The notes under the pieces: generated by a model
The model's database searches: none
The model's input: the letters and a program-made list of their open reading frames with translations, nothing else
What the model was told of the DNA's origin: nothing
Position numbers and translations under genes: made by a program
NCBI RefSeq assembly: GCF_944385615.1
Contig: NZ_CALWXV010000012.1
Location: 1 to 54,987 of the forward strand
Direction: 5' to 3'
Origin: an uncultured Flavonifractor sp.
GTDB taxonomy: Bacteria; Bacillota; Clostridia; Oscillospirales; Oscillospiraceae
Length of the DNA stretch: 54,987 nucleotides
Shown here: positions 18,212-26,643 of the stretch, piece by piece
Layout of the letters: every line of letters starts with the position of its first letter
Numbering within the stretch: position 1 is the first letter of the stretch

Positions 18212-18240
18212 GGCGCTCATTGATGAAATCAATGAGCGCC
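18212..18240 (-). terminator. intrinsic terminator/attenuator before aroF
   Basis: On the minus strand a perfect 13-bp stem (18212-18224 with 18228-18240) with a 3-nt loop is followed by TATTTTTG. It ends 31 nt before the aroF start, so its formation would stop transcription of the whole shikimate operon. Confidence 0.9.
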
Positions 18241-18265
18241 CTGTCAATACCGCAAGGTCTGATCC

Positions 18266-18344
18266 GGCCCAATCGGGCCCACCCATTCACTTCATCCTCT
18301 TATTTTCCCATGCCAAAAAAGCCGGCGCCCATAAATCGGGCCCA
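18266..18344 (-). promoter_or_regulatory. pairing segments of the aroF attenuator
   Basis: The 11-mer TGGGCCCGATT occurs twice on the minus strand: within the Trp-Ala-Arg-Phe codons of the leader peptide (18334-18344) and again downstream (18271-18281). The second copy can also form a GGCCC/GGGCC hairpin (18266-18279). GGGCCC is self-complementary, so the copies can pair with each other. These are likely parts of the ribosome-position switch; the exact alternative folds are inference. Confidence 0.5.
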
Positions 18345-18392
18345 GCCATAGGAAAACAGGAAGGATGCGGTTGTGAGGGAAGATTGGGACAT
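18300..18392 (-). CDS. aromatic-rich leader peptide of the shikimate operon
   Basis: A 30-codon frame starting ATG 18392, with TGAGG 9 nt upstream, ending TAA at 18300, between the aroF promoter and its terminator. It has Phe at 11, 13, 20, 25 and 26, Tyr at 15 and Trp at 17: seven aromatics in 16 residues, with an FF pair near the end. This is the hallmark of a peptide whose translation senses charged aromatic tRNAs. Slow translation would favour read-through into aroF. The design is known for pheL and trpL leaders; this peptide I do not recognise. Confidence 0.85.
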   Translation of the reverse strand: MSQSSLTTASFLFSYGWARFMGAGFFGMGK

Positions 18393-18424
18393 ACTTGCGC
18401 GCCTCACTTTTCCAAGGTGAAGTC

Positions 18425-18453
18425 ATTATACCCCGTTCTCCCTGGGATTGCAA
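18425..18453 (-). promoter_or_regulatory. shikimate operon promoter
   Basis: On the minus strand TTGCAA (18448-18453) is followed after 17 nt by a perfect TATAAT (18425-18430). The expected start near 18418 lies about 26 nt before the leader peptide ATG. Confidence 0.8.
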
Positions 18454-18545
18454 CCGGGATTTTGTACAAATACCCTCTTTTTTCGCCGGGATAGGACGGG
18501 GCTTTTTCATGACCAGGGCACGCCGCTTCAGCGGCAGCGCATCTT

Positions 18546-19922
18546 TTATCCGATGTGTATATTTTGCAGCTCTCCCTGGGGCATGTGCCGCAGCAGCTGC
18601 CGCAGGCACAGCGCAAAGAGCACCGAGCTGATGGACCAAGTCAGGGGATAGGCCCAGTACACCACCCGGATATCGGGGATGATCCGGACGGTGAGGGTGA
18701 TGTAGGTGATGCGCAGGGCACACCACACGGTGAGCATGATGGCCATGGGCACGATGGGCCGCCCCATGCCCCGCAGGATGCCGGCACAGCAGTGGGAGAA
18801 GGCCAGCAGGCAGTAAAACAGGGACACGGTGCGGGCGTAGGCGGTGCCGAAGGCCACCACCTCCGGCTCGCTGTTGAAGGCGGCCACCAGCAGCGGGGAG
18901 GCAATAAAAATAACTACTCCAATGAGCTCGGCCAGCAGAGGACTGCACAGCAAGCCGAATTTCATCCCCGCCCGCACCCGGTCAAACTTTCGGGCTCCCA
19001 GGTTCTGGCTGACAAAGGTGGACAGGGCCAGGGCAAAGCAGGTCACCGGCAGGAAGGCAAAACCCTCAATGCGGCTATACGCCCCGCAGCCCGCCATGGC
19101 GGCCGACTCAAAGGCGTTGATGTTGGCCTGCACGATGACGTTGGCCAGGGAGACCACCGAGCTCTGCACGCCGGAGGGAATACCCAGGGTAATGATCCGC
19201 CGGAAGGTGGGCCCTTCAAACCGCACCCGCCGCCAGTTCACCCGGTAGGCCTCCTTGGTCAGGGTGAGCTTGCGGAAGGCCAGGAAGGCGGAGAGGCACT
19301 GACTGATAATGGTGGCCAGAGCGGCGCTGCCCACATTCATGTTCAGCACCGCCACAAAGAGCAGGTCCAGCACCACATTGGTCACCGAGGCGGCAATGAG
19401 GTACTTCATAGGACTGCGGCTATCCCCCACCGACTGGAGAATGCTGGCTCCCATATTGTAAAGCACCACGGCGGAGGAGCCAAAGAAGTAGATGCGGAAA
19501 TAGAGGATGGAATTTTCAATGACATCATCCGGGGTACCGATCCATTGGAGGATCTGGGGAGTGAGCAGCACCCCTACCACCGTCAGCACCACCCCCGCCG
19601 TCAGGCCCAGGGCCACGGTGGTGTGGATGGCCCGTTCCATGTTGTCGTCGTCCTCCGCCCCGTAATACCGGGCGATGAGCACCCCGGCGCCCAGGGAGAC
19701 GCCGTTGATAAAGCCCACCATCAGCAAAATCATACTGCTGGAGGAGCTGACTGCCGCCAGGGCGGACCGGCCAATGAAGTTGCCCACGATGAGAGAGTCC
19801 ACCGCGTTGTAGAGCTGCTGAAACAGGTTGCTGAAAAAAATAGGCAGGGCAAAGGCCAGCATCTTGCGGGGGACGCTGCCCTCGGTCAGGCGATTTTGCT
19901 CATTGCGATTTATGGGGATCAT
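18546..19922 (-). CDS. MATE family efflux transporter
   Basis: Twelve-segment membrane antiporter of 458 residues that likely exports organic cations or drugs using Na+ or H+. The N-terminus LTEGSVPRKMLAFALPIFFSNLFQQLYNAVDSLIVG and the internal second half, beginning near ITLGIPSGVQSS, show the MatE duplication. It is a single-gene unit with its own promoter. The substrate cannot be told. The only SD-like GGAG abuts the ATG, so translation initiation may be weak or the start may lie slightly further in. Confidence 0.9.
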   Translation of the reverse strand: MIPINRNEQNRLTEGSVPRKMLAFALPIFFSNLFQQLYNAVDSLIVGNFIGRSALAAVSSSSSMILLMVGFINGVSLGAGVLIARYYGAEDDDNMERAIHTTVALGLTAGVVLTVVGVLLTPQILQWIGTPDDVIENSILYFRIYFFGSSAVVLYNMGASILQSVGDSRSPMKYLIAASVTNVVLDLLFVAVLNMNVGSAALATIISQCLSAFLAFRKLTLTKEAYRVNWRRVRFEGPTFRRIITLGIPSGVQSSVVSLANVIVQANINAFESAAMAGCGAYSRIEGFAFLPVTCFALALSTFVSQNLGARKFDRVRAGMKFGLLCSPLLAELIGVVIFIASPLLVAAFNSEPEVVAFGTAYARTVSLFYCLLAFSHCCAGILRGMGRPIVPMAIMLTVWCALRITYITLTVRIIPDIRVVYWAYPLTWSISSVLFALCLRQLLRHMPQGELQNIHIG

Positions 19923-19947
19923 CTCCGCTCTCTAAATGTGTCCCTTT

Positions 19948-19976
19948 ATTATTAGCCCACAAAGCGGAAAAGTCAA
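19948..19976 (-). promoter_or_regulatory. promoter of the MATE gene
   Basis: TTGACT (19971-19976) and AATAAT (19948-19953) on the minus strand are 17 nt apart, 5 of 6 matches each. Confidence 0.6.
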
Positions 19977-19991
19977 GGCGGCGGCTCAGTC

Positions 19992-20018
19992 ACCCTTCTC
20001 CCCCGGTGGAATAGGATG
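19992..20018 (+). promoter_or_regulatory. possible mother-cell (sigma-K-like) promoter of dpaA
   Basis: AC at 19992-19993 and AATAGGATG at 20010-20018, 16 nt apart, weakly resemble the sigma-K pattern AC / CATAnnnTA. The position, about 30 nt before the dpaA start, fits. No good housekeeping promoter is visible here. Weak evidence. Confidence 0.3.
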
Positions 20019-20049
20019 GAACAGTCACTGGGAACGGAGGGCACGCGCC

Positions 20050-20469
20050 ATGAGACATGAACTGAACCTATGGGTGGCGGGCGGGGATCTGCGGCAGGCC
20101 AAACTGGCGGAGCTGCTGGCCGCCGACGGCCACACGGTACATACCTGGGCCCTGGAGGGCCACGGCCCTCTGGCAGGGGTCCATGCGGAAGAGGACCCGG
20201 CGGGGGCGGAGCTGGCCGACTGTATGATCCTGCCCCTGCCGGCAGAGGAGGAGGGCGGACTGCTCCACGCCCCTCTGTCCGACCGCCCCCGACCGCTGGA
20301 GGAGCTGCTGGCCCCCCTGCGGCCCGGCCAGCTGGTGTGCGCCGGCATGGTGGGCCCGGCCCTGACCGCCCTGGCGGCGGAGCAAGGCCTGGTCCTTCAG
20401 GACTACTTTGCCCGGGAGGAGCTGGCGGTGGCCAATGCGGTGCCCACCGCATTGGCAAATGGACACTAA
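20050..20469 (+). CDS. dpaA: dipicolinate synthase subunit A, N-terminal part (interrupted)
   Basis: First third of the dpaA (spoVFA) gene, whose product with DpaB makes dipicolinate for the spore core in the mother cell. The ATG has GGAGG at 9 nt. The frame reads MRHELNLWVAGGDLRQ, a typical DpaA N-terminus, and continues to YFAREELAVANAVPTA. It then runs into element 1, which adds LANGH and a stop, giving a 139-residue truncated product. The missing continuation EGAIQIALEELPITL is found in frame at 33415. It is followed by element 1, not by dpaB. Confidence 0.9.
   Translation: MRHELNLWVAGGDLRQAKLAELLAADGHTVHTWALEGHGPLAGVHAEEDPAGAELADCMILPLPAEEEGGLLHAPLSDRPRPLEELLAPLRPGQLVCAGMVGPALTALAAEQGLVLQDYFAREELAVANAVPTALANGH
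20431..20456 (+). repeat. left attachment site of element 1 (perfect palindrome)
   Basis: Arms GCCAATGCGGTG and CACCGCATTGGC flank a central CC (20443-20444). The left arm is dpaA coding sequence; the right arm is the start of element 1. The same CC and the following CACCGCA occur at 33406-33414 at the other end. Large serine recombinases cut at a central dinucleotide inside such symmetric sites. Confidence 0.75.
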
Positions 20470-20483
20470 TTGGCCAGATATGG

Positions 20484-20512
20484 AAAAATGGCCGCCCGTC
20501 CGGGCGGCCATT
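20484..20512 (-). terminator. terminator after the GH112 gene
   Basis: A perfect 12-bp stem (20487-20498 with 20501-20512) with a 2-nt loop is followed on the minus strand by TTTTT. It closes the sugar-uptake operon and shields dpaA. Confidence 0.85.
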
Positions 20513-20549
20513 GTTCATGGAATCTCTTGTATTTTGTGTCTGGCAATGC

Positions 20550-22721
20550 TCAGATCTCGTACCAGCGGATCTCGTTGGCATCCAGATCCAGCTGGAAGGA
20601 GCTGCCGTCTCCCCGATATACGGTGGTGGACTGGGGCTCATAGGTGTTGTTGACCACACAGTACTTGCCGTTTTTCACATAGGCGTGGACCTCCACGTTA
20701 TAGTTGGTGGAGAACCAGGTGTGGAGCGCGTCCTCGTCATGGGTGCTCCACAGAATGGCCCGGTAGAGCACACGGCTGTTCTCAAAGCTGTAGGGCAGAC
20801 CGGAGAGGTAGACCGCCCGGCCCTGGCCGAACTGGTTCACCGCCATCTGCACTTCCTTGTCCTTCTGGACCAGGATCTGGGTACCCTCCAGAGCATAGAT
20901 GCTCTTCTTGCCCTCGCCGAAGTCCATCTCACCCTTGCAGTCGGCCAGGATGAAGTGGTCGGGGTGCTGCTCCCAGTTATACTTGTCATAGCCCAGGGTG
21001 AAGCCGGTCTCCTTCTCCACGCCCAGCACCTTGGCCAGCTGGAGATAGCGGCCCTGATACTGGTGGCCGGCGGGCTCGCCCACACCGATGAAGCCGCCGC
21101 CGTTGTAGACAAAGGCCTTGACGGCGGAGGAGATGGCGGGGTCCTCCCACCAGCAGCCGCCGGTATGGGCGGTGTCGCCATCGCCCACGTTGATGAGCAC
21201 ATCCACCCCGTCCAGGCATTTGGGGTCGGCCTTCACATCGTCGAAGCTGATGAACTTCACATCAAAGGGAGCGCCGGACAGGGCCTCGATAACCCCGGCG
21301 TAAGAGTAGTTCTGCTTCTGATAGAGGGCATGGTGGACCATGTGGCAGCCCCAGGAGCGGGCTTTGCCCCAGGCGTTGAGGACAGCCACCGTCTTGACGC
21401 AATAGGGGGTGGTGCCCTTGATATTCTCATACAGCTCCCGGAACTCGTCGCACACGCTCTCCACGTACTGGATGAACTCGGGGAAGTCACAGGCCAGCTT
21501 CAGATAGCCGCCGTAGCCGATGCGGTCGATGGGCTTGCGCAGGATAGCCCGGCGGGCGGTGACCCAGTTCTCCTTAGCCTCCCGGACGGGGTCGCCCCCC
21601 TCGTGGAAGGTGTCGGGGAAGAAGTAGGGCAGGAACCGGCCCTCGGTGTACTTCACGCCGGGGATGTCGGAGATGAGCCGCAGGGTGGAGCCGTTGCCCA
21701 CCGAGCCCACCACCGCGTCCAGGCCGATGGTCTTGAACTCTTCCATGTAAGGCTCGGTGCCGATCCAGTGGTCGCCCAGGAACATCATGGCTTCCTTGCC
21801 CAGCTCATGGGTGATGTCCACCATCTCCTTGGCCAGCTTGGCCACCTCCCGGCGCTGGAAGGCCATGAAGTCCTTAAACTCCTTGGAGGGCACCCGGTAC
21901 TGGTTGTTGTAGTAACCCTGGTCGATGATATACTCAGGGCGGAACTTGTAGCCCACCTCTTTTTCAAACTGCTCCAGGATATAGGGGGACACCGAGGCGG
22001 AGTAGCCGTACCAGTCCACGTACTTCTCCCGCTTGAGCTCGTCGAACACCAGGGTGAACTGGTGGAAGAAGGTGGTGTAGCGGATCACGTTCACATAGGG
22101 GTGCTCGGCGATGAATTTACGCAGCCGCTCCATGGTGAACTTGCGGGTCTTGGGCTGGCGCACGTCAAAGGTGATCTGGTGCTCAAAGTCCTTCCAGTCG
22201 TTGGTGACGGCGTTGTACATATGCACCGGGTCCCAGATGAGATAGGCCAGGAAACTGACGGTGTAGTCGTGGAAGGCCTCCGGGGCGTCCAGCACCACGC
22301 AGCCGCTCTCAGCGTCATAGCGCCACTGATCTGCGGGCACAGGCTGGCCGGTGGTGCGGTCCATCACTTCCCACCAGCGCTTGATATCGTCCCGGGTATT
22401 GACCTCCATCAGCTCGGGGCTGATGCCCTGCATCAGGGGAATGGACAGGGCTCCGCCAGCGGCGGTATAGAAGCCTGTCATGATATAACACTGCTGCACC
22501 TCGTCGGGGTTGGCCTTGGCCCAGGCGTTGTCCTTACGGGTGGTGTAGTAGGTGGAGTATACCTTGGCGTCCACCTTCTTCAGCTCTTCCGGGTAATCGG
22601 TGCCGTCGCAGTCCCGGATGGCGTCCGCGCCCCATTGCTCCAGCAGCTGCAGGGTCTGGGGCACCACATCTACGTCGGTAGGGATGGTGACCCGTCCCCG
22701 GTTGTGCTTGCTCTGGCTCAT
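20550..22721 (-). CDS. 1,3-beta-galactosyl-N-acetylhexosamine phosphorylase (GH112)
   Basis: Cytosolic enzyme that splits galacto-N-biose or lacto-N-biose with phosphate into galactose 1-phosphate and an N-acetylhexosamine, the key step in use of mucin core-1 and milk oligosaccharide units. It has 723 residues, the GH112 length. The N-terminal GRVTIPTDVD, LEQWGADAIRDCDGTDYPEEL and later RPEYIIDQGYYNNQYRVPS are characteristic. The ribosome-binding site is AGGAGG at 8 nt. It is last in the importer operon (binding protein, permeases, small membrane protein, phosphorylase). Preference for GNB over LNB cannot be told from sequence. Confidence 0.95.
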   Translation of the reverse strand: MSQSKHNRGRVTIPTDVDVVPQTLQLLEQWGADAIRDCDGTDYPEELKKVDAKVYSTYYTTRKDNAWAKANPDEVQQCYIMTGFYTAAGGALSIPLMQGISPELMEVNTRDDIKRWWEVMDRTTGQPVPADQWRYDAESGCVVLDAPEAFHDYTVSFLAYLIWDPVHMYNAVTNDWKDFEHQITFDVRQPKTRKFTMERLRKFIAEHPYVNVIRYTTFFHQFTLVFDELKREKYVDWYGYSASVSPYILEQFEKEVGYKFRPEYIIDQGYYNNQYRVPSKEFKDFMAFQRREVAKLAKEMVDITHELGKEAMMFLGDHWIGTEPYMEEFKTIGLDAVVGSVGNGSTLRLISDIPGVKYTEGRFLPYFFPDTFHEGGDPVREAKENWVTARRAILRKPIDRIGYGGYLKLACDFPEFIQYVESVCDEFRELYENIKGTTPYCVKTVAVLNAWGKARSWGCHMVHHALYQKQNYSYAGVIEALSGAPFDVKFISFDDVKADPKCLDGVDVLINVGDGDTAHTGGCWWEDPAISSAVKAFVYNGGGFIGVGEPAGHQYQGRYLQLAKVLGVEKETGFTLGYDKYNWEQHPDHFILADCKGEMDFGEGKKSIYALEGTQILVQKDKEVQMAVNQFGQGRAVYLSGLPYSFENSRVLYRAILWSTHDEDALHTWFSTNYNVEVHAYVKNGKYCVVNNTYEPQSTTVYRGDGSSFQLDLDANEIRWYEI

Positions 22722-22782
22722 AATGCTGCCTCCTAATAAGGGTTATAAATTTTCCGCCCTGAGGCGGCCGGCAGGCTGTGCC

Positions 22783-22980
22783 TTACCGTTTGGGGTCCTG
22801 AAAGGGCTTGTTGTAGATGGCCAGGGCCACAATGAGCAGCGCCAGGCCCACGATCATGATAATCAGACCGTTCATCTGCCCGGTCATTTTCCAGCCGCCG
22901 ATGATCATCGCCATCCCTGCGATAAAGAACAGGGCGATGAGGATCACCCGCAGCGCGGCATGCTCTTTCCAAAATTTCAT
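22783..22980 (-). CDS. small two-segment membrane protein of the GNB operon
   Basis: A 65-residue protein with two hydrophobic segments (about 10-28 and 37-56) and a basic C-terminal end. AAGGTGG precedes the ATG, and it sits 9 nt after the permease stop. Similar small membrane proteins accompany sugar ABC operons in related Firmicutes (possibly the DUF6903 family, from memory). Its job is unknown; position suggests a partner of the importer. Confidence 0.7.
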   Translation of the reverse strand: MKFWKEHAALRVILIALFFIAGMAMIIGGWKMTGQMNGLIIMIVGLALLIVALAIYNKPFQDPKR

Positions 22981-22989
22981 GGTTCCACC

Positions 22990-23877
22990 TTATCCTTTCA
23001 ATCCGCCCACGGTCATGCCCTGGATCAGCTTCTTCTGCACGCAGATGTAGAGGATCAGCGTGGGCAGCATCACCAGCACCAGACCGGCGTACATGGTGCC
23101 GTACTCGGCAGCCGACTGCTGGGCCTGCATCAGGTTCAGCAGGCCTACCGGCAGGGTCTTGCCGCCGGTGGCGGAGTTCATCAGGGTCATGGAGATGATG
23201 TACTCGTTCCAGAAGGAGAGGAAGTTAAAGAGGATGATGGTGATGATGGAGGGCTGGGCCATGGGGAAGATGATTTTGAGCATGGTCTTGCCGTACCCGG
23301 CGCCGTCGATGTAGGCGGCCTCCTCAAAGTCGTGAGGCAGGGTGGCAAAATAGCCCGAGAGAAGGTAGATGGTAAAGGGCAGGGCGGTGGCGGCGTACAC
23401 AATGGCCAGCACCACCAGGTTGTTCAGCAAAAAGCTGAAGCCAAAGGTGTTCTTGAGGAAGGTATCCCCGTCCCGCAGCATCAGGAAGATGGGTACCACA
23501 ATGTAGTTGACGTTGATGAACAGGCCCGCCATAAAGGCCACGTTGAAGAACTTGCGGCCCCGGAAGTGGAACCGGGACAGGCAGTAAGCGGCGGGCAGAG
23601 CCACCACCAGCAGGATAATCAGGGCCAGGGCGGTGACGATCACCGAGTTGAGCATATAGTCGCCCATCTTGGCGGTATTCCAGGCGTTGACAAAGTTCTG
23701 CCAGTAAAAGCCCAGAGGCAGGGCCCAGGGATTTCCGTAGAACTCGCTGTTCTGCTTGATGGAGGCCATGAAGACCCACGCCACCGGCACCACGATGGTG
23801 ACGGCCAGGGTAATGAGGGCCACATAGATAAAGGCCTTATAGACCTTGGTGCTGGTGTGTTTTTCCTTCAGTTCCAT
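22990..23877 (-). CDS. carbohydrate ABC transporter permease (MalG-like)
   Basis: Inner-membrane subunit of 295 residues with six hydrophobic segments. The EAA loop, which docks to the ATPase, reads EEAAYIDGAGYGKTMLKIIFPMAQP. A strong AAGGAGG site precedes it and it is 12 nt from the other permease. No ATPase gene is in the cluster, so a shared MsmK-type ATPase elsewhere is expected, as is common in Firmicutes. Confidence 0.93.
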   Translation of the reverse strand: MELKEKHTSTKVYKAFIYVALITLAVTIVVPVAWVFMASIKQNSEFYGNPWALPLGFYWQNFVNAWNTAKMGDYMLNSVIVTALALIILLVVALPAAYCLSRFHFRGRKFFNVAFMAGLFINVNYIVVPIFLMLRDGDTFLKNTFGFSFLLNNLVVLAIVYAATALPFTIYLLSGYFATLPHDFEEAAYIDGAGYGKTMLKIIFPMAQPSIITIILFNFLSFWNEYIISMTLMNSATGGKTLPVGLLNLMQAQQSAAEYGTMYAGLVLVMLPTLILYICVQKKLIQGMTVGGLKG

Positions 23878-23889
23878 ACCGTCACCTCC

Positions 23890-24774
23890 TTAGAATTCCA
23901 GCGGCTCCCGCTTGGTGGCCTTGTTGACCATTGCGGAGAGCAGGAAGGAGAACAGGAATACCACCACGCCGATGGCCATGGAGTAGCCGTACAGGCCAGC
24001 GTCCTTCTGCCCGTACATATAGGACAGGGCCACCTCGGAGGCGCCGTTGGGGCCGCCGGAGGTCATGGCCTTGACAAACAGGAAGGCCATGTTGATGGTG
24101 GAAATGATGAAGAAGGTCAGGGTGGTGCGGATGTTGGTCCAGATCAGGGGAATGGTGATCTGGAAGAACTGGGTGATCCGCCCGGCGCCGTCCAGGCTGG
24201 CCGACTCATAGAGGCTCTCGGGCACGCTGGCCATGGAGGCCATATACATGACCATGTAGTAGCCGATGGCCTGCCAGATCATGGCGATGATGATACTCAC
24301 CACCACCAAAGGGGCGTCCTTCCACAGCACGGTGACCGTCTCCCCCCGGAAGAGGGAGATAATGCTGTTGAGCATACCGTTCTCCGGCTTATAGATGGCG
24401 GAGAAGATACCGGAGATAACCACCACAGACAGAATGTTGGGGATGTAGAAGATGATGCGGAAAAGGTTGGTGCCCTTGATCTTCTCATGGGTCAGGATGC
24501 TGGCGAAGATCAGCGCCAGAGCGAAGGTGATGATGGTAACGACGACCACCATCAAAATGGTGTTCTGCATGGAGCGGATAAACAGACTGTCCTGCGCAAG
24601 GGCCTGGAAATTGCCCATGCCCACGAAGGTCTCCGTGGGGGAATAGGCGCCCCGCTCGTACAGGGACATGCGGAATACGTTGAGGGTGGGCAGGATCATG
24701 AAGATAAAGAATAAAATGACGGCGGGTGCCACGCACAGCACGATAAAGCGGCTGCGCCCCTTATTTCTTCTCAC
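23890..24774 (-). CDS. carbohydrate ABC transporter permease (MalF/UgpA-like)
   Basis: Inner-membrane subunit of 294 residues with six hydrophobic segments and the EAA loop ESASLDGAGRITQFFQITIPLI. It starts at GTG 24774, with AGGAG 8 nt upstream. Together with the downstream permease it forms the channel for the sugar delivered by the lipoprotein at 24909-26288. A terminator-like hairpin lies between it and that lipoprotein gene. Confidence 0.92.
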   Translation of the reverse strand: MRRNKGRSRFIVLCVAPAVILFFIFMILPTLNVFRMSLYERGAYSPTETFVGMGNFQALAQDSLFIRSMQNTILMVVVVTIITFALALIFASILTHEKIKGTNLFRIIFYIPNILSVVVISGIFSAIYKPENGMLNSIISLFRGETVTVLWKDAPLVVVSIIIAMIWQAIGYYMVMYMASMASVPESLYESASLDGAGRITQFFQITIPLIWTNIRTTLTFFIISTINMAFLFVKAMTSGGPNGASEVALSYMYGQKDAGLYGYSMAIGVVVFLFSFLLSAMVNKATKREPLEF

Positions 24775-24835
24775 ACGCTCAGCTCCTTTCTGGGCTACGG
24801 CTTGTTCTGTTCACAAATTGTTCACATTTACTTCT

Positions 24836-24878
24836 AAAAACGGGGGGCGGTGAGCGGGCTACCGCTCGCCGTCCCCCG
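24836..24878 (-). terminator. partial terminator between binding-protein and permease genes
   Basis: On the minus strand a 17-bp stem (24862-24878 with 24841-24857, two G-U pairs, 4-nt loop) is followed by TTTTTAG. In sugar ABC operons such a site lets more binding protein than permease be made. Confidence 0.75.
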
Positions 24879-24908
24879 TCATGACGATCTGCTTGTTTTC
24901 GCTAAAGA

Positions 24909-26288
24909 TCAGCTCAGGTTAGCGCGCATCTGATCGCTGGCGGTCTTGATGCTGCTCACCCACTCATCCTTGGTCATGGTACCGGAAACCAGGGCGTTCA
25001 CGGGATCGAAGAACACTTCGCGGGTAGTGCCCAGACCGGCCACGGACTTGTAAGAGGCAAAGGAGCCCAGAGCGGCCATGGCGCCGTCGTCATAGATGCC
25101 ATAGAAGATCTGGTTGTCGCCGGAGAGCTTATCCACGATACCGGTGACAGGCTGGGCAGCGCCGGCGGCGGCAAACAGGTCTGCCGCGGTGTCGCTGTAC
25201 ATGAAGGCGATGAACTGCTTGGCGGCGTCCACATTGGCAGCGCCGGCGGGGATCCACATCTGCTCAAAGAAGGTGTAGCTGTAGCGGTCGCCGCCCTCGG
25301 TGACGGCGGGCAGGGCGGTCATGCCCCACTCAAAGCCATCGGCCCGGGGAGCCTCGGCCATCTCACCCACGATCCAAGTGCCGTTGGGCATGAACAGGGC
25401 CTTGTTGTCCAGCACCAGCTGCTGGTTCTGGGTGAAGTCCTGATCGTTGGCCTGAGCGGGGGTGATGGGGTTGGTGTAGCTGGCCAGCTTCTCCACGATG
25501 TCGAAGCAGGTCTGAGCGGCCTGGGAGTCCCAGATGCCCTCGGCATAGTGGGTAGCGTCGAAGAAGAAGTCCTCGCCGCCGACCTCATACATCAGAGCAT
25601 AGAAGAAAGCGTCAAAGTAACCGGTGGTGGGGTAAGTAAACAGGGAGATGCCCTCAGCGGCGGCCTTGTCGCCCAGCTCCCACATCTCGTCCCAGGTAGT
25701 GGGCACTTCCCAGCCCTTCTCCTCAAACAGGCCCTTGTTGTAGAACAGGCCGCAGGGAGAGTAGAACATGGGGGCCAGATAGGTCTTGCCGTCGGCATAG
25801 GGGTTGGTGGTGGAGTTGTCGTTGACGAAGCCGGGGATGATCTTCTCGCCCACGGTCACGTCCTCGCCGGGCACGTTCATGGACAGCACATCGGTGATCT
25901 CAGCAATGTTCTTGTCCTTGATGAACTGCTCGGTCAGGCCGGCCTCACGGCCCACGGCCAGGTGGATCACGTCGGGATACTCACCGCCCTGCATGGCAGG
26001 CCCGATGACGTCCTCCAGCTTCTTGTCGGTGACCAGCTCCACATTGATGCCGGTCTGCTCGGTAAAGGCGTCGGCCACCTGCTGCCACACCTCGGTACCG
26101 TAGCTGGTCTCGATGGCGGCTACCTTGATGGTGGTGCCGGACGTGTCGCTGCCGCCGCTGCTGGTGTTGCCAGCCGGGGTACTGGTGTTGCCGCCGCCGG
26201 TGGTGTCGTTGCCGCCGCCACAGCCGGCCAGAAGACCCAGAGACATGGTGGCTGCAAGAGCCAGACTGAGAACTTTCTTTCCATTCAT
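24909..26288 (-). CDS. ABC transporter sugar-binding lipoprotein
   Basis: Extracellular solute-binding protein of 459 residues, family 1. The signal peptide (about 1-22) ends in the lipobox LLAGC with Cys23 for lipid attachment, followed by a Gly/Thr/Ser-rich linker to about residue 50. The mature domain begins TIKVAAIETSYGTEVWQQVADAFTEQTGINVE, normal for this class. It is first in the operon with GGAGG upstream. Its ligand is inferred to be GNB or LNB from the phosphorylase in the same operon. Confidence 0.93.
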   Translation of the reverse strand: MNGKKVLSLALAATMSLGLLAGCGGGNDTTGGGNTSTPAGNTSSGGSDTSGTTIKVAAIETSYGTEVWQQVADAFTEQTGINVELVTDKKLEDVIGPAMQGGEYPDVIHLAVGREAGLTEQFIKDKNIAEITDVLSMNVPGEDVTVGEKIIPGFVNDNSTTNPYADGKTYLAPMFYSPCGLFYNKGLFEEKGWEVPTTWDEMWELGDKAAAEGISLFTYPTTGYFDAFFYALMYEVGGEDFFFDATHYAEGIWDSQAAQTCFDIVEKLASYTNPITPAQANDQDFTQNQQLVLDNKALFMPNGTWIVGEMAEAPRADGFEWGMTALPAVTEGGDRYSYTFFEQMWIPAGAANVDAAKQFIAFMYSDTAADLFAAAGAAQPVTGIVDKLSGDNQIFYGIYDDGAMAALGSFASYKSVAGLGTTREVFFDPVNALVSGTMTKDEWVSSIKTASDQMRANLS

Positions 26289-26373
26289 AGTTGGTTGTAC
26301 CTCCTTCAGTTAAATCCAACACGCAATTCGGAAGGCCTAAAACCTGCCAGTTTTGGCTTCCATTCTGATAAAA

Positions 26374-26401
26374 AGTATATTGATTTCCAGCCAGATAACA
26401 A
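26374..26401 (-). promoter_or_regulatory. promoter of the GNB/LNB uptake operon
   Basis: TTGTTA (26396-26401) and TATACT (26374-26379) on the minus strand are 16 nt apart. It lies in the AT-rich 355-bp divergent region (26289-26643) shared with the AraC gene. No further feature is clear there. Confidence 0.55.
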
Positions 26402-26571
26402 GGCGTTTCTTGCGCTACTTTTTAGCTATATTGCTTTTCTCGTTTTTTTGTTGTGAAGTTGCTAATTTTTGCACGTTTAATTTGTGCATCTTGTTATGGA
26501 TCTGAAACCATCCCCGTTGGGTGGCGCTTTTTTGCAGTCACACCCATGAAAAGTCTCCTGATCCTTCCAAG

Positions 26572-26600
26572 TTGCGCAAACGGCGGGAATCGATTATAAT
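26572..26600 (+). promoter_or_regulatory. promoter of the first AraC regulator gene
   Basis: TTGCGC (26572-26577), 17 nt, then TATAAT (26595-26600). The start codon is about 40 nt downstream. The poor -35 fits an activated promoter. Confidence 0.6.
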
Positions 26601-26643
26601 CATTCCTATAAAAGGGGCCGACCCGGGCGAAAGGGGGATTTTT

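Noticed and set aside
18182-18453. T-box riboswitch before aroF
   Set aside because: No T-box sequence or specifier stem is visible; the leader peptide and terminator explain the region.
20070-22736. 888-codon open frame on the plus strand
   Set aside because: It runs out of frame through dpaA and antisense to the GH112 gene; composition is typical of a shadow frame.
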